From NCBI GenBank assembly GCA_019689555.1, contig JADGHE010000007.1, forward strand, positions 1-64,000: a stretch of 64,000 nt of DNA, read 5' to 3'. This DNA comes from Variibacter sp. (GTDB lineage Bacteria; Pseudomonadota; Alphaproteobacteria; Rhizobiales; Xanthobacteraceae). Positions 1-8,780 of the stretch are shown here, piece after piece (position 1 is the first letter of the stretch; each line of letters begins with the position of its first letter). The notes under the pieces were generated by a model. That model was not told the origin of the DNA. It saw nothing but the letters and a program-made list of their open reading frames with translations, and searched no databases. The position numbers and the translations under genes were made by a program.

Positions 1-1472
1 GGGGGGGGCCGGCAGCGGGCGGCCGCCGGCGGGGCGCGGGCGGGGGGCGGGGCGCGGGCGGGGGCGAGCCGCGCGCGCAGCTCGTCCGCTGCCTCCTTGA
101 AGGAAAGCCCCCAGTAGTCGAGCATGTAGCGCCCGTCGGCCCCCTTCACGCCGCCGGCGATGCGATTGAAGTGCGTGTATTCGAGCGGGTGCAGGCGGAC
201 GATTTCGACGACGGGAGAGAGCACGCCTGCAAGAATGACGGCGCCTCCCGCGCAAGCGGCGACGGCGCTCCGCCGCGACAGCCGCTCGAGAATCCACGCG
301 CCGGAAAGCCCGCCCAGCACCGCCATGGGCGGCAGCAGGAACACGAAGTGACGAATGCCGTTGTACAGCGCCGGCCGCGTGGCCAGCGTGAGCAGGATCG
401 GCACGAACACCGCCCCGAGGAGGAGGAGCAGAACCGCGCGTTCGCGCACCGGCACGGACGAGCGCACGGCGCGCAGGCCTGCCAGAGCCGCACCCGCGAG
501 CGCCAGCGCGACGAAGAGTTCCGGCAGCTTCAGGCCGAGCAGCGTCGGCAGATAGGTCCACGGCATGTCCGGAACGGAGATGAGATCGCCGGCGTACAGC
601 TCCCTCCACGGCGTCTCGAAGAAGTGCTCGAAATAGGCCGCGGCACGAAACGGATTGAGCGGCGCAAGCACCGACCACGGCCACACCAGCCCCATGAGCA
701 GATAGGCCACGACGAGGCCCGGCAGCAGCGCGAGCACGAAGCGCCCGAACGCGCGCAAGGCCCCTGCAAGCCCCTCCGCGGCGGCGTCGGCCCGCAGCAG
801 GACGAGCTGCGGCGCGATGGCGTACAGCGCGGCCATGGCGCCCATGATGCGGGACCCGACCGTGAAGCCGAGGCCCATTCCGAACAGCAGGGTGGTGGAC
901 GGCGCGGGCCGCGGATACTCCTGAAACGCCCGGACAAGGCCCAGCAGCAGCAACGCCATCGCGACGGCGAAGGGCGAATCCTTCGGGTTGATGAACATGT
1001 GCCCGTAATAGAGCGGGCATGTCGCAAGCAGCACGGTCGCGATTGCGCCGTTGAGCGGTCCGCCGATGCGCCGCCCAAGGCGCCAGACCACGATCAGGCC
1101 CACGACGCCGACCAGGGCGCCGGCGAGACGGCGGACTTCGAACAGGTCGAAGGGGAGAATCTTCGCGAGCAGCGCGGCCGCCATGTCGAAACCGCCGCCG
1201 TACAGGTACAGGTTGACGAAGGAGAAGGCGCGACGGTCCTGAAATCCGGAGCCGTACAGCGCCAGCAGAAGATCCCCCATCTCGGCGTGGGTGAAGTCGT
1301 CCCAGCCGAGCCCGTAGTCGCGAAAGGTGAGCAGCGCGACGATCGCCACCGCGACGATCGTCAGGACCGCAATGGCGTCGAGAACGCCTGGCCGAAATCC
1401 GGGGCGGATGCTGAAGAGAGAAGCCATCGCCTTCGTCGTCGATCGCGGTGCGAGAATAACGCTCGGAGTCAT
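1..1472 (-). CDS. Membrane glycosyltransferase, PMT/GT39-like (C-terminus cut by window edge)
   Basis: The minus-strand frame is open from ATG 1472 to the window edge, about 490 codons with no stop. The translation has many hydrophobic helices; the first covers about residues 30-50. It is followed by an extracytoplasmic acidic motif (GLGWDDFTHAEMGD, about residues 54-67), as expected for polyprenyl-phosphate-sugar-dependent GT39/ArnT-like enzymes that glycosylate lipids or proteins at the outer face of the inner membrane. A second in-frame ATG at 1427 removes 15 residues and could be the true start. The last visible codons (bases 1-60) encode a Pro/Ala/Arg run in nearly pure G/C, so the C-terminus is uncertain and the sequence there may be low quality. 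Family assignment is good; the sugar and acceptor are unknown. It lies downstream of sodB on the same strand, separated by a hairpin. Confidence 0.75.
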   Translation of the reverse strand, partial: MTPSVILAPRSTTKAMASLFSIRPGFRPGVLDAIAVLTIVAVAIVALLTFRDYGLGWDDFTHAEMGDLLLALYGSGFQDRRAFSFVNLYLYGGGFDMAAALLAKILPFDLFEVRRLAGALVGVVGLIVVWRLGRRIGGPLNGAIATVLLATCPLYYGHMFINPKDSPFAVAMALLLLGLVRAFQEYPRPAPSTTLLFGMGLGFTVGSRIMGAMAALYAIAPQLVLLRADAAAEGLAGALRAFGRFVLALLPGLVVAYLLMGLVWPWSVLAPLNPFRAAAYFEHFFETPWRELYAGDLISVPDMPWTYLPTLLGLKLPELFVALALAGAALAGLRAVRSSVPVRERAVLLLLLGAVFVPILLTLATRPALYNGIRHFVFLLPPMAVLGGLSGAWILERLSRRSAVAACAGGAVILAGVLSPVVEIVRLHPLEYTHFNRIAGGVKGADGRYMLDYWGLSFKEAADELRARLAPARAPPPARAPPAAARCRPP

Positions 1473-1515
1473 CCGGCGATGAAAACGGCCCCCCCTTCCC
1501 GTCCCAATGTGATTT

Positions 1516-1543
1516 GCGCCCGCAGACGTCCGTCTGCGGGCGC
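1516..1543 (-). terminator. Perfect 13-bp hairpin after sodB
   Basis: GCGCCCGCAGACG and its exact reverse complement CGTCTGCGGGCGC are separated by only 2 bases, between the sodB stop and the start of the next minus-strand gene. No clear U-run follows on the minus strand, so intrinsic termination is plausible but could be weak or factor-assisted. Confidence 0.6.
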
Positions 1544-1574
1544 CGGCTTGGGTCGCCTCAACAGATCCGCGCCG

Positions 1575-2177
1575 TTACTTCGTGGCCTGCGCGTAGAGCT
1601 CCGCCACGTACTCCCAGTTCACCAGATGATCCAGGAAGGCCTTGATGTAGTCGGGCCGGCGGTTGCGGTAGTCGATGTAGTAGGAGTGCTCCCACACGTC
1701 GCAGCCGAGGATGGGCTGGGCCCCGTGCACGAGTGGATTCTCGCCGTTCGGGGTCTTCATCACGACGATCTTGCCGTCCTTGACCGCAAGCCAGCACCAG
1801 CCGGATCCGAACTGCGTGACCCCGGCCTGGGTGAATTCCTCCTTCATCTTGGCGACCGATCCGAGATCGGCCACGATCTTGCGCTCCAGCTCGCCGGGGA
1901 TCTTATCGCCGCCGCCGCCGGGCTTCATCCACTTCCAGAAATGGATGTGGTTGTAGTGCTGACCGGCATTGTTGAAGAGGGTCTGATTTTTGCCGTACGA
2001 GCCCTTCACCACCTCCTCGAGCGATTTCCCCTCGAACTCGGTGCCCTTCAGGAGGTTATTGCCGGTGTTGACATAGGCGAGATGATGCTTGTCATGGTGA
2101 TATTCGAGCGTCTCGCGCGACATGTAAGGCGCGAGCGCGTCATAGGCATAGGGAAGATCAGGCAGCGAGAACGACAT
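1575..2177 (-). CDS. sodB: Superoxide dismutase, Fe type
   Basis: 200-residue cytosolic Fe/Mn-family superoxide dismutase, converting superoxide to peroxide and oxygen. The metal ligands are in place: H27 (in LEYHHDKHH), H77 (in NNAGQHYNH), D160 and H164 (in DVWEHSYYIDYRN). Gln73 in the NNAGQ segment matches the active-site Gln position of Fe-SODs rather than the Mn-type pattern, so iron is the likelier metal (inference). Length is normal and there is no signal peptide. The start is supported by GAGGAG about 7 bases upstream. It stands alone, with a hairpin downstream and a 166-bp divergent gap upstream. Confidence 0.97.
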   Translation of the reverse strand: MSFSLPDLPYAYDALAPYMSRETLEYHHDKHHLAYVNTGNNLLKGTEFEGKSLEEVVKGSYGKNQTLFNNAGQHYNHIHFWKWMKPGGGGDKIPGELERKIVADLGSVAKMKEEFTQAGVTQFGSGWCWLAVKDGKIVVMKTPNGENPLVHGAQPILGCDVWEHSYYIDYRNRRPDYIKAFLDHLVNWEYVAELYAQATK

Positions 2178-2343
2178 CGGCTTTCTCCTCGATCGGGGTG
2201 AGCGGTCTCATCCTCAGACGTACCAATAGGAGCAGCGTCCGGCTGAATGACTTCTAAATAGGCCGAGCCTAGCGCAGGGGCAACGGCCGGCTGCGACGAG
2301 ACAAGGCTTTGTCCATTACGAGGAATTCGAGGGAGAAAACGAC

Positions 2344-3069
2344 ATGCACGTGCTGCTGTTCCTCGGAGGGCTGATCGCCATCGCGGCCGGCTGCGCGGCG
2401 CTGTACCTCGGGATCAACGATTACCGGCTCGAGGGGCCGGGCGTGCTGATCCTGCCCGGGACCGTCGCGGTGATCGGCGGTCTCGCCCTGTGCGGCCTCG
2501 GCTCCATCGCGGCGCGCCTTCATCGCCTCGCCGATGCGCTGGAGGCCCAGCCGCTGCCCCGGAGCGTCGCCTTCACGCCTCCGGGCGCACCGCGCGAGCC
2601 GTCCGCCGCGATCTCAGGCGAGGCGGCCCGCGCGGCGGCGCCCGCCGAGCCCTCCGTCGGCGAGCGAGATCCCTCACGCACGGCGCCGCCGATCGTCGTC
2701 GATGCTCCGCTGGCCGGCGGCACGCCGCACGGCGCCACGGAGCCACTGTCCGGGACTCTGAACGACGCGCCCGCGGCCCCGATTCCCAGCGTTTCAGGGC
2801 CCGCGGCGCCGGTCACCGAGGCGGATGCGGGAGAGGCCGAGCCGGCGGAGACCATCGAGCCGGTGCGCGGCGGCGCGGCGGATCAGCAGCCCCCCGCCCC
2901 GAAGGACGCAACCCCGACCATCCTGAAATCCGGCGTGATCGAGGGCATGGCCTACACGCTCTATTCCGACGGATCGGTCGAGGCCGAGCTGCCGCAGCAG
3001 GGAACGATGCGCTTTGCCTCCATCGCCGAATGGCGGGCTTACGTGCGCGGAGAGTCAGGCGAGTCTTGA
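2344..3069 (+). CDS. Membrane-anchored hypothetical protein with conserved C-terminal segment
   Basis: 241 residues, not recognised as a named family. Two hydrophobic segments near the N-terminus (about 2-22 and 36-57) flank a short loop. A long Ala/Pro/Glu-rich linker (about 75-195) follows, and then a compact C-terminal segment (about 197-236: TPTILKSGVIEGMAYTLYSD, then SIAEWRAYV). The end looks like a folded domain tethered to the inner membrane; comparable tails occur in uncharacterised Rhizobiales proteins (recollection only). The ATG follows GAGGGAGAAAACGAC, a good ribosome site. It is a single gene between sodB and mucR; no function can be assigned. Confidence 0.7.
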   Translation: MHVLLFLGGLIAIAAGCAALYLGINDYRLEGPGVLILPGTVAVIGGLALCGLGSIAARLHRLADALEAQPLPRSVAFTPPGAPREPSAAISGEAARAAAPAEPSVGERDPSRTAPPIVVDAPLAGGTPHGATEPLSGTLNDAPAAPIPSVSGPAAPVTEADAGEAEPAETIEPVRGGAADQQPPAPKDATPTILKSGVIEGMAYTLYSDGSVEAELPQQGTMRFASIAEWRAYVRGESGES

Positions 3070-3377
3070 GCCCCCTTCCGCGCCGCGGCGGCGGCCGCCC
3101 CTCCCATGCGCGACCGGCGGTCGGGGGCCGAGTGCCCCGCGACACGCGGCGCGCGAAGGACAAGCCTAGAAGAGCCAGAATTCTGACGCATATTACAGTG
3201 CGCCAATTGGGTAATGACGTTGCTTTTGCAGTGGCGCTCTACTACTATTCAATATAATTTAGCTTCTGATTCGTGTCTTGCGTCTGCATTGACGGTTCTG
3301 GGCGGCTCTTGGACCGACTCTGTGCTGCGCATTGTGCCGACGATCCGGGGATCACCCCCTTCTTTCGGGAATTGGCG
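3070..3377 (+). promoter_or_regulatory. AT-rich upstream region of the MucR-like gene with a TATAAT box
   Basis: The 308-bp gap becomes markedly AT-rich at about 3175-3290, in contrast to its GC-rich surroundings. It contains a perfect TATAAT at 3253-3258. The -35 is weak: TTGCAG at 3226-3231 is 21 bp away, and GTGGCG at 3231-3236 gives 16 bp. MucR/Ros regulators bind AT-rich DNA and often autoregulate, so this is the likely promoter and operator region (inference). An in-frame upstream start at 3273 exists, but the conserved protein begins at 3378 or 3396. Confidence 0.55.
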
Positions 3378-3812
3378 ATGGTCGAGACCACAACAATGGC
3401 GAGCTATATCGAGCTGACGGCTGAAATCGTCTCCGCTTACGTCAGCAACAATTCCGTTCCGGCCTCCGAGATGCCAACCCTCATCAACCAGATTCACCAG
3501 GCCCTCGTGCGGGTGGGCGGAGGCCAGAGCGAGGCGCCGAGCGAGCCGCTGAAGCCGGCGGTTTCGATCAAGCGCTCGGTCACGCCGGACTATATCATCT
3601 GCCTCGAGGACGGAAAAAAGTTCAAGTCGCTCAAGCGGCACCTGCGAACGCAGTACAACATGACTCCCGAGCAGTACCGGGAGAAATGGGGCCTGCCGCC
3701 GGACTATCCCATGGTGGCGCCGAACTATGCGGCGGCCCGGTCGCAGCTCGCCAAGCAGATGGGCCTCGGGCAGCAGCGGCGGCGCCGGCAGCAGCGCCGC
3801 GGCGAGGCCTGA
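3378..3812 (+). CDS. Ros/MucR-family transcriptional regulator with altered zinc site
   Basis: 144-residue cytosolic DNA-binding regulator of the Ros/MucR family, which represses exopolysaccharide, motility and virulence genes in Rhizobiales. The N-terminus ([14 protein letters not shown]) and the core ([16 protein letters not shown], then [15 protein letters not shown]) match the family. Classical MucR coordinates zinc with Cys-X2-Cys and two His. Here the second Cys is Asp (CLED) and the second His region reads RTQYNM, so at most one Cys and one His remain. Some family members fold without zinc, so it may still be functional. The C-terminus is strongly basic ([11 protein letters not shown]). 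Start chosen at ATG 3378; ATG 3396 (MASYIELT) is also possible. Confidence 0.88.
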   Translation: MVETTTMASYIELTAEIVSAYVSNNSVPASEMPTLINQIHQALVRVGGGQSEAPSEPLKPAVSIKRSVTPDYIICLEDGKKFKSLKRHLRTQYNMTPEQYREKWGLPPDYPMVAPNYAAARSQLAKQMGLGQQRRRRQQRRGEA

Positions 3813-4266
3813 GCCGTCGCCGCCCAAGGGCGCTCTTTTCGTCCACCTTCGACCGTCGCGGTCGCGCCCGACCCGCCGGGCAACCGGTCCGTTTCTCGCC
3901 GGCCGCCGCAAAGCCCGCACGGTCCGCGCATCGGGTCTTGAGCGGGTGAAGGCTCGGGCGAAGAACTCGCAACAATCCAGCAGAACCCGGGAAGGCGGCG
4001 CGACGTCCCGCGTCCCCCGCCGTTGCGCCGGCTCGAGGCCGCTTCCTCCGTGCCGTTCGCGCAAGCCGTGGATCCGCGCCGGACGGGTCGCGTCGTAGCC
4101 GCGCCGCCGTTGCGCCGTCTCGTCGCCGCGCCTCTGCCTCGCCGTGTTTCGGAGCGCGTGCCCGCTGCGTGCACTCCGCGAAGCGGCCGTCTCGACTTTT
4201 CCCGCAAAGCCGATTTCGCTGCTCCCGGAGCCGTCCTAGGATTTGGACGAAGCCCGGGGGGAGAGG
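3813..4266. other. 454-bp GC-rich gap without recognisable gene
   Basis: Open frames here on both strands are low-complexity Arg/Ala/Pro translations with no family resemblance. I see no tRNA-like fold, no strong hairpin with a U-run and no repeat. The promoter of the SMP-30 gene presumably lies at the right end. Confidence 0.5.
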
Positions 4267-5163
4267 ATGAGCGCGCCGACCTACGAGATCTTCGACGACC
4301 GTTTCACCGCCTGCATCCGCAGGGACGCCAAGCCCGACGTGCTGTGGAGCGGCGGCCGCTGGTGCGAAGGGCCGGCCTACTTTCCGGCAGGCCGCTATCT
4401 CATCTGGTCGGACATTCCCAACGACCGGCTGATGCGGTGGGACGAATGCAGCGGCGCGGTCAGCGTCTTCCGCCATCCCGCGAACTATCCGAACGGCAAC
4501 ACCGTCGATCGCCAGGGCCGGCTGATCACGGCCGAGCATGGGCGCCGCGTGACGCGCACCGAGATCGACGGCCGCATCACCGTTCTCGCCGAGCGTTACG
4601 AGGGCAAGCGCCTCAACAGCCCCAACGACGTGGTGGTGAAGTCGGACGGATCGATCTGGTTCACCGATCCGCCCTACGGCATCCTCTCGGACTACCAGGG
4701 CCACAAGGGGGAGAGCGAGCTCGGCAAGAACTGCATCTTTCGCATCGACGGGAAGACCGGCGAGCTGTCGATCGCGTGCGACGACTGCGACCGGCCGAAC
4801 GGGCTCGCCTTCTCGCTCGACGAGAAACAGCTCTACGTCGCCGATTCCGGCCTCTCCGCCCGCAACATGAAGGTCTACGACGTCGGCGAGGACGGAAAGC
4901 TCACGAACGGGCGCATCTTCGCTTCCTGCGCCGCAGGCCGCTTCGACGGTTTCCGCCTCGATGAAGCGGGGCGCCTGTGGTCGGCGACCGAGGACGGCGT
5001 CCACTGTCACGACCCGGACGGCACGCTGATCGGCAAGATCAACTTTCCCGAACCGCTGTCGAACGTCGTGTTCGGCGGCCCCAAGCGCAATTGGCTGTTC
5101 GTCACCGGCGCCACGTCGGTCTACTGCGTCTGGCTCACCGTCAACGGCGCCAAAACCTTCTGA
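4267..5163 (+). CDS. SMP-30/gluconolactonase/LRE-family lactonase
   Basis: 298-residue six-bladed beta-propeller hydrolase that opens sugar or other lactones with a divalent metal. The three metal ligands typical of the family can be placed: Glu in WCEGPAYFPAG (about residue 36), Asn in LNSPNDVVVKSDGS (about 120) and Asp in LYVADSG (about 195). FTDPPYGI and DRPNGLAFS are also family hallmarks. No signal peptide, so cytosolic. The ATG sits directly behind GGGGGAGAGG; a TTG eight codons upstream is less likely. It is monocistronic, followed 130 bp later by the phosphate cotransporter gene. Substrate unknown. Confidence 0.88.
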   Translation: MSAPTYEIFDDRFTACIRRDAKPDVLWSGGRWCEGPAYFPAGRYLIWSDIPNDRLMRWDECSGAVSVFRHPANYPNGNTVDRQGRLITAEHGRRVTRTEIDGRITVLAERYEGKRLNSPNDVVVKSDGSIWFTDPPYGILSDYQGHKGESELGKNCIFRIDGKTGELSIACDDCDRPNGLAFSLDEKQLYVADSGLSARNMKVYDVGEDGKLTNGRIFASCAAGRFDGFRLDEAGRLWSATEDGVHCHDPDGTLIGKINFPEPLSNVVFGGPKRNWLFVTGATSVYCVWLTVNGAKTF

Positions 5164-5293
5164 CGCCCCAAGGCCGCCACGCGCGCCCTTGCCTTGATCC
5201 GCCCGCCGAACCACATTTGGCCATCAAGGTGTGCCGAACTGACCTGCCCAACTCACGGTCGCGGCCTTCGCCGACAGGAGGCACTTCCCCGCG

Positions 5294-6991
5294 ATGCCCG
5301 GCACCGAATTGATGTTCGCCATCCTCGGCAGCGTGGCGCTGCTGCTGTGGGGCGTGCGCATGGTGCGCACGGGCATGACGCGCGCATTCGGGTCGCTGCT
5401 GCGTCAGGTTCTCGCGCGCGTGCGCAGCAAGCCCCTCGCCTTCGCAGCCGGCCTCGGCGTCACCGGCCTGCTGCAGAGCTCGACCGCAACGGCCCTGCTG
5501 CTCGCCTCCTTCGCGGGGCGCGGCCTCATCGCGCTACCGCTCGCGCTGGTGATGATGCTCGGCGCCAATGTCGGCACGACCTTGGCCGCGCAGATCTTCT
5601 CCTTGCCGGTGATCGGGTTGTGGACCCTGCTCGTCGGTTTCGGCGTCCTCGCCTTCATGGCGACCGACAGCGACCGCGCGCGGGCGACGGCACGCATCGC
5701 CATCGGCTTCGGGCTGATGCTGCTCTCGCTCTACCACCTGCGGCTGGGCGCTGAGCCGTTGCGGGGTTCGCCGGCCTTCGCCTCGACGCTCAAGGGGCTC
5801 GGCGGAGACCCGGTGTTCGGATTCGTGCTCGCGACCGGGGCGACCTGGCTCATGCACTCGAGCCTCACGATGGTGCTCCTGGTCATGGCGCTCGCCGGCG
5901 CCCAGGCGATTCCGCCGGCGCTCGCGCTCGCGCTCGTGCTCGGGGCCAATGTCGGCGGGGCGATCGCGCCGCTCACGGGCCTCGCGGCGACGCCTCCCGC
6001 GGGCCGGCGCGTCGCCATCGGCAACCTGCTGATGCGGGCCGCCGTCGCGCTGCCGCTTCTCTTCCTGGTCGAGCCTTGCGCGCGCCTTCTGGGCGCGATC
6101 GAGTCCGACCCTGCCCGCCTCGTCGTCAACTTCCACACCGCCTTCAATCTTTTCGGCGCAGCGGTGCTGCTGCCGCTCGTCGACTTGTTCGCGAAGCTTA
6201 CGCGCTGGCTTGTTCCCGACAGGCCGGAGGCGGCCGAGCGCGGCGTGGCGCGCCATCTCGATCCGCACGTGCTCGACACGCCCGCGGAGGCGCTCGCCTG
6301 CGCGATGCGCGAGACCCTGGCGATGGGCGACCGCGTCGCCGATATGCTGCGGCAGGCCCTCGTCGTGTTCGAGAAATCCGATCCGAAGCTGATGAAGGAC
6401 GTCGAGAAGGCCGACGACGCCGTCGACGCGCTGCACGAGGCGATCAAGCTCTATCTCGTCAAGGCGTCGAAGGCCGAGATGTCGGAAGAGGAAAGCCGGC
6501 GCTACGTCGAAATCCTCACCTTCACGACGAATCTCGAGCATGTCGGCGACATCGTCGACAAGAACCTCATGGAGCTCGCGGCGAAGAAGATCAGGAACCG
6601 GCTCGCCTTCTCGCCCGAAGGGCTCGACGACATCCGCCGCATCCACGGCCGCGTGATGGACAATATGCGGCTCGCGTTCAACGTATTCGCCACGCGCGAC
6701 GTCGCGCTCGCCCGGCGGCTTCTCGCCGAGAAGGCGGCCATGCGCAGCGCGGAGCTTGCCGCCGCCGACAATCATTTCGCCCGGCTGCGGCAGGGCCGCC
6801 CGGAGTCGATCGAGACGAGCTCGATCCACCTCGACGTCATTCGCGACCTCAAGCGCATCAACGCGCATCTCACCTCGGTCGCCTATCCGATCCTCGAAGC
6901 CGCCGGAGAGCTGCGCGAGAGCCGGCTGCGCGAGCGCGCCGCCGAGGCCGACGACACGTCCGCCGCTTCCGCCAAACTGCTGCCGCCCTGA
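5294..6991 (+). CDS. Na/phosphate cotransporter family protein with PhoU-like C-terminal domain
   Basis: 565-residue inner-membrane protein. Two inverted Na_Pi repeats carry the signature motifs GLLQSSTATALLLASFAG (about 56-73) and WLMHSSLTMVLLVMALAG (about 193-210), each followed by a GANVG motif. The cytoplasmic C-terminal third (about 340-540) is a helical PhoU-like domain. This is the YjbB/NptA-type family, which moves phosphate coupled to sodium, in bacteria usually outward or in homeostasis. The ATG follows GGAGGCACTTCCCCGCG. It converges with the M81 peptidase gene with 22 bp between stops. Confidence 0.9.
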   Translation: MPGTELMFAILGSVALLLWGVRMVRTGMTRAFGSLLRQVLARVRSKPLAFAAGLGVTGLLQSSTATALLLASFAGRGLIALPLALVMMLGANVGTTLAAQIFSLPVIGLWTLLVGFGVLAFMATDSDRARATARIAIGFGLMLLSLYHLRLGAEPLRGSPAFASTLKGLGGDPVFGFVLATGATWLMHSSLTMVLLVMALAGAQAIPPALALALVLGANVGGAIAPLTGLAATPPAGRRVAIGNLLMRAAVALPLLFLVEPCARLLGAIESDPARLVVNFHTAFNLFGAAVLLPLVDLFAKLTRWLVPDRPEAAERGVARHLDPHVLDTPAEALACAMRETLAMGDRVADMLRQALVVFEKSDPKLMKDVEKADDAVDALHEAIKLYLVKASKAEMSEEESRRYVEILTFTTNLEHVGDIVDKNLMELAAKKIRNRLAFSPEGLDDIRRIHGRVMDNMRLAFNVFATRDVALARRLLAEKAAMRSAELAAADNHFARLRQGRPESIETSSIHLDVIRDLKRINAHLTSVAYPILEAAGELRESRLRERAAEADDTSAASAKLLPP

Positions 6992-7013
6992 CGGGACTTT
7001 CCGCCGCCGCCGC

Positions 7014-8507
7014 TCAGCGGGGCCGCGGCGCGCTCTGCATGGGGTCGAGCGGAAAGATCGGCCGCCGCAGATTTCTGAAGGTCAGCAGCGCGTTGTCCGA
7101 TGTCGTGACGCCGACGCCGTCGAGCGTCACCGTTGCCTTGCCGATGGGCGCGAACCCCGCGCGGTAATGAATGCGGGACTTGAGCAAGACGTAGCGGCAT
7201 TGGTGCGGATCGATGCCCATCGAGGTGAGAATTCCCGTGTCCCAGGGCTCGTGGTGCAAGGAAGTCACGACGATCGACAGGCCCGCCGTTTCGAACAGTG
7301 CGGTCGGCCCGGTCGTCACCTTGGAGCCCGTGTACATCGGCCCGCGCACCACCCATTCGCCGTCGGAGAGACGCCGAACCCGGCCGGTCAGGCGAAGGGA
7401 CCGCCCCTTGACGCCGATCGCCGGCATGTCGGTCTTTCCGCCGAGATCGAGGGTGATTTCCGCGCCCACGCCCGCCTTGATCATCTCCTGCACGGCCGCG
7501 GGATCCCACACCGCCGCCACCGCGACGTCCTGCAAGCCCTGGCGCAGCACCTCGGCGATCACCGTCATGCTGTCCGAGGTGCCGCCCGAGCCGACATTGT
7601 CGGCATGGTCGAGCAGAATGATCGGCCCGTCCGTCATCGCCTTGGCGCGCGCGACCGCCTGCTCCAGCGGCTCGTGGCGATAGACGAAGTCGTCCTTGCG
7701 CGCCCAGGCCGCATCGAGCAAGCGGTCGCACGCCGCTTGCGCCTTGGCGCGGTCGCGATCCGCAACGACGAAGGCGGAAAGGCCCGCGTCCGGAATGTCC
7801 GCCATCGGAAAGCCGCCGAAAACGCTCGCGGCGAGGATCGCGGGATCCTGCTCCTCGGCGCGGCACATGGCCTGCAACGTCTTCATGGGCTCGTCCGCGG
7901 TACCCATCCGCAGCGTCTGCGCGAGCAGCGGCAGTCGGCCCCAGGCGATCACCGGATCGACTTCGCCCTTGAGCGCGCGGATGAGCGCCCGCCCGGCCTG
8001 CAGCCCGGCGGCATACATGTCCGTGTGCGGATAGCTCTTGTAACCGTTGATCACCGTGGCGTTGCGGGCGATGCGCTCGCTCATGTTGCCATGCATGTCG
8101 AAGGTGACGGCGATCGGCAGGCCGGGCGCGATCTGCCGCAGGCGTTCGAGCAGCGTGCCCTCCCCGTCCGGCTCGTCCTCCGTCACCATGGCGCCGTGGA
8201 GGTCGAGAAACGCCGCGTCGATGCCGCCCGGCGCCACGGCATCGAGGATACGCCCGGCGATGTAGGCGTAGGCCGCGCGGTGCACCGGCCCGGACGGCAT
8301 GGCCTCGGCGACGATGGGCGTGACGACCTCCGCGCCCGCCTCGGCCGCGAGGTCGAGAAAGGCGGCTGTGGGGTGGTTCGTCCCCCGGTAGGCGCGCACC
8401 ACCGCTTCCCCCTCGTAGAGGCCCCAGTCGCGGAACCGCTTGAGGTCCGTGGGGATGGGCGAGAACGTGTTCGTCTCGTGCTTCATCATCGCAATGAGAA
8501 AGCGCAT
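7014..8507 (-). CDS. M81-family metallopeptidase (MlrC/microcystinase-C-like)
   Basis: 497 residues spanning the DUF1485 N-terminal and MlrC C-terminal regions. Conserved features are MMKHETNTFSP at the start, LDLHGAMVTEDEPDGEG (D102, H104), VTFDMHGNMS (D137, H139) and DHADNVGSGGTSDSM, consistent with a zinc active site built from Asp/His. MlrC cleaves linearised microcystin fragments in sphingomonads; most homologues, including those near peptide transporters, have unknown substrates. No signal peptide, so it probably acts on imported substrate. Start ATG 8507. It diverges from the peptide ABC transporter operon across 273 bp, suggesting shared regulation and a role in processing what that transporter imports (inference). 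Confidence 0.88.
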   Translation of the reverse strand: MRFLIAMMKHETNTFSPIPTDLKRFRDWGLYEGEAVVRAYRGTNHPTAAFLDLAAEAGAEVVTPIVAEAMPSGPVHRAAYAYIAGRILDAVAPGGIDAAFLDLHGAMVTEDEPDGEGTLLERLRQIAPGLPIAVTFDMHGNMSERIARNATVINGYKSYPHTDMYAAGLQAGRALIRALKGEVDPVIAWGRLPLLAQTLRMGTADEPMKTLQAMCRAEEQDPAILAASVFGGFPMADIPDAGLSAFVVADRDRAKAQAACDRLLDAAWARKDDFVYRHEPLEQAVARAKAMTDGPIILLDHADNVGSGGTSDSMTVIAEVLRQGLQDVAVAAVWDPAAVQEMIKAGVGAEITLDLGGKTDMPAIGVKGRSLRLTGRVRRLSDGEWVVRGPMYTGSKVTTGPTALFETAGLSIVVTSLHHEPWDTGILTSMGIDPHQCRYVLLKSRIHYRAGFAPIGKATVTLDGVGVTTSDNALLTFRNLRRPIFPLDPMQSAPRPR

Positions 8508-8780
8508 GGCAGCACCCCTTTTAAAAATGGCTGGCCCGCCGGTCCTGCAGGGAGGCCTTTCACCATCCTGTTGCTATCGAGCCCCTGTCGCCCTTCCCGG
8601 GCAATGCTCCATGCGGCCGGGCCGCTGCGACCTCCGGTCGCTCATTGGGCCGGCCGATTGCCGCGCAATTGCGCGCTCTGCCCATCAATTCGACGTTGTC
8701 ATTCTCCGGGGAATGCCGCAGCATCAGCCCGTGGGGTCTCGCAACCGATCGTATCGCCGAAGTGCCAACGGAGGACACCC
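8508..8780. promoter_or_regulatory. Divergent control region, M81 peptidase / peptide ABC operon
   Basis: A 273-bp gap between divergent starts. A plausible ribosome site (CGGAGGACACCC) precedes the ATG at 8781. I found no convincing -35/-10 pair or strong palindrome; the least GC-rich stretch is about 8682-8712. Confidence 0.4.

Noticed and set aside
171-2201. A 676-codon open frame on the plus strand
   Set aside because: Antisense to the glycosyltransferase and sodB, which both have clear motifs; composition is typical of high-GC shadow frames.
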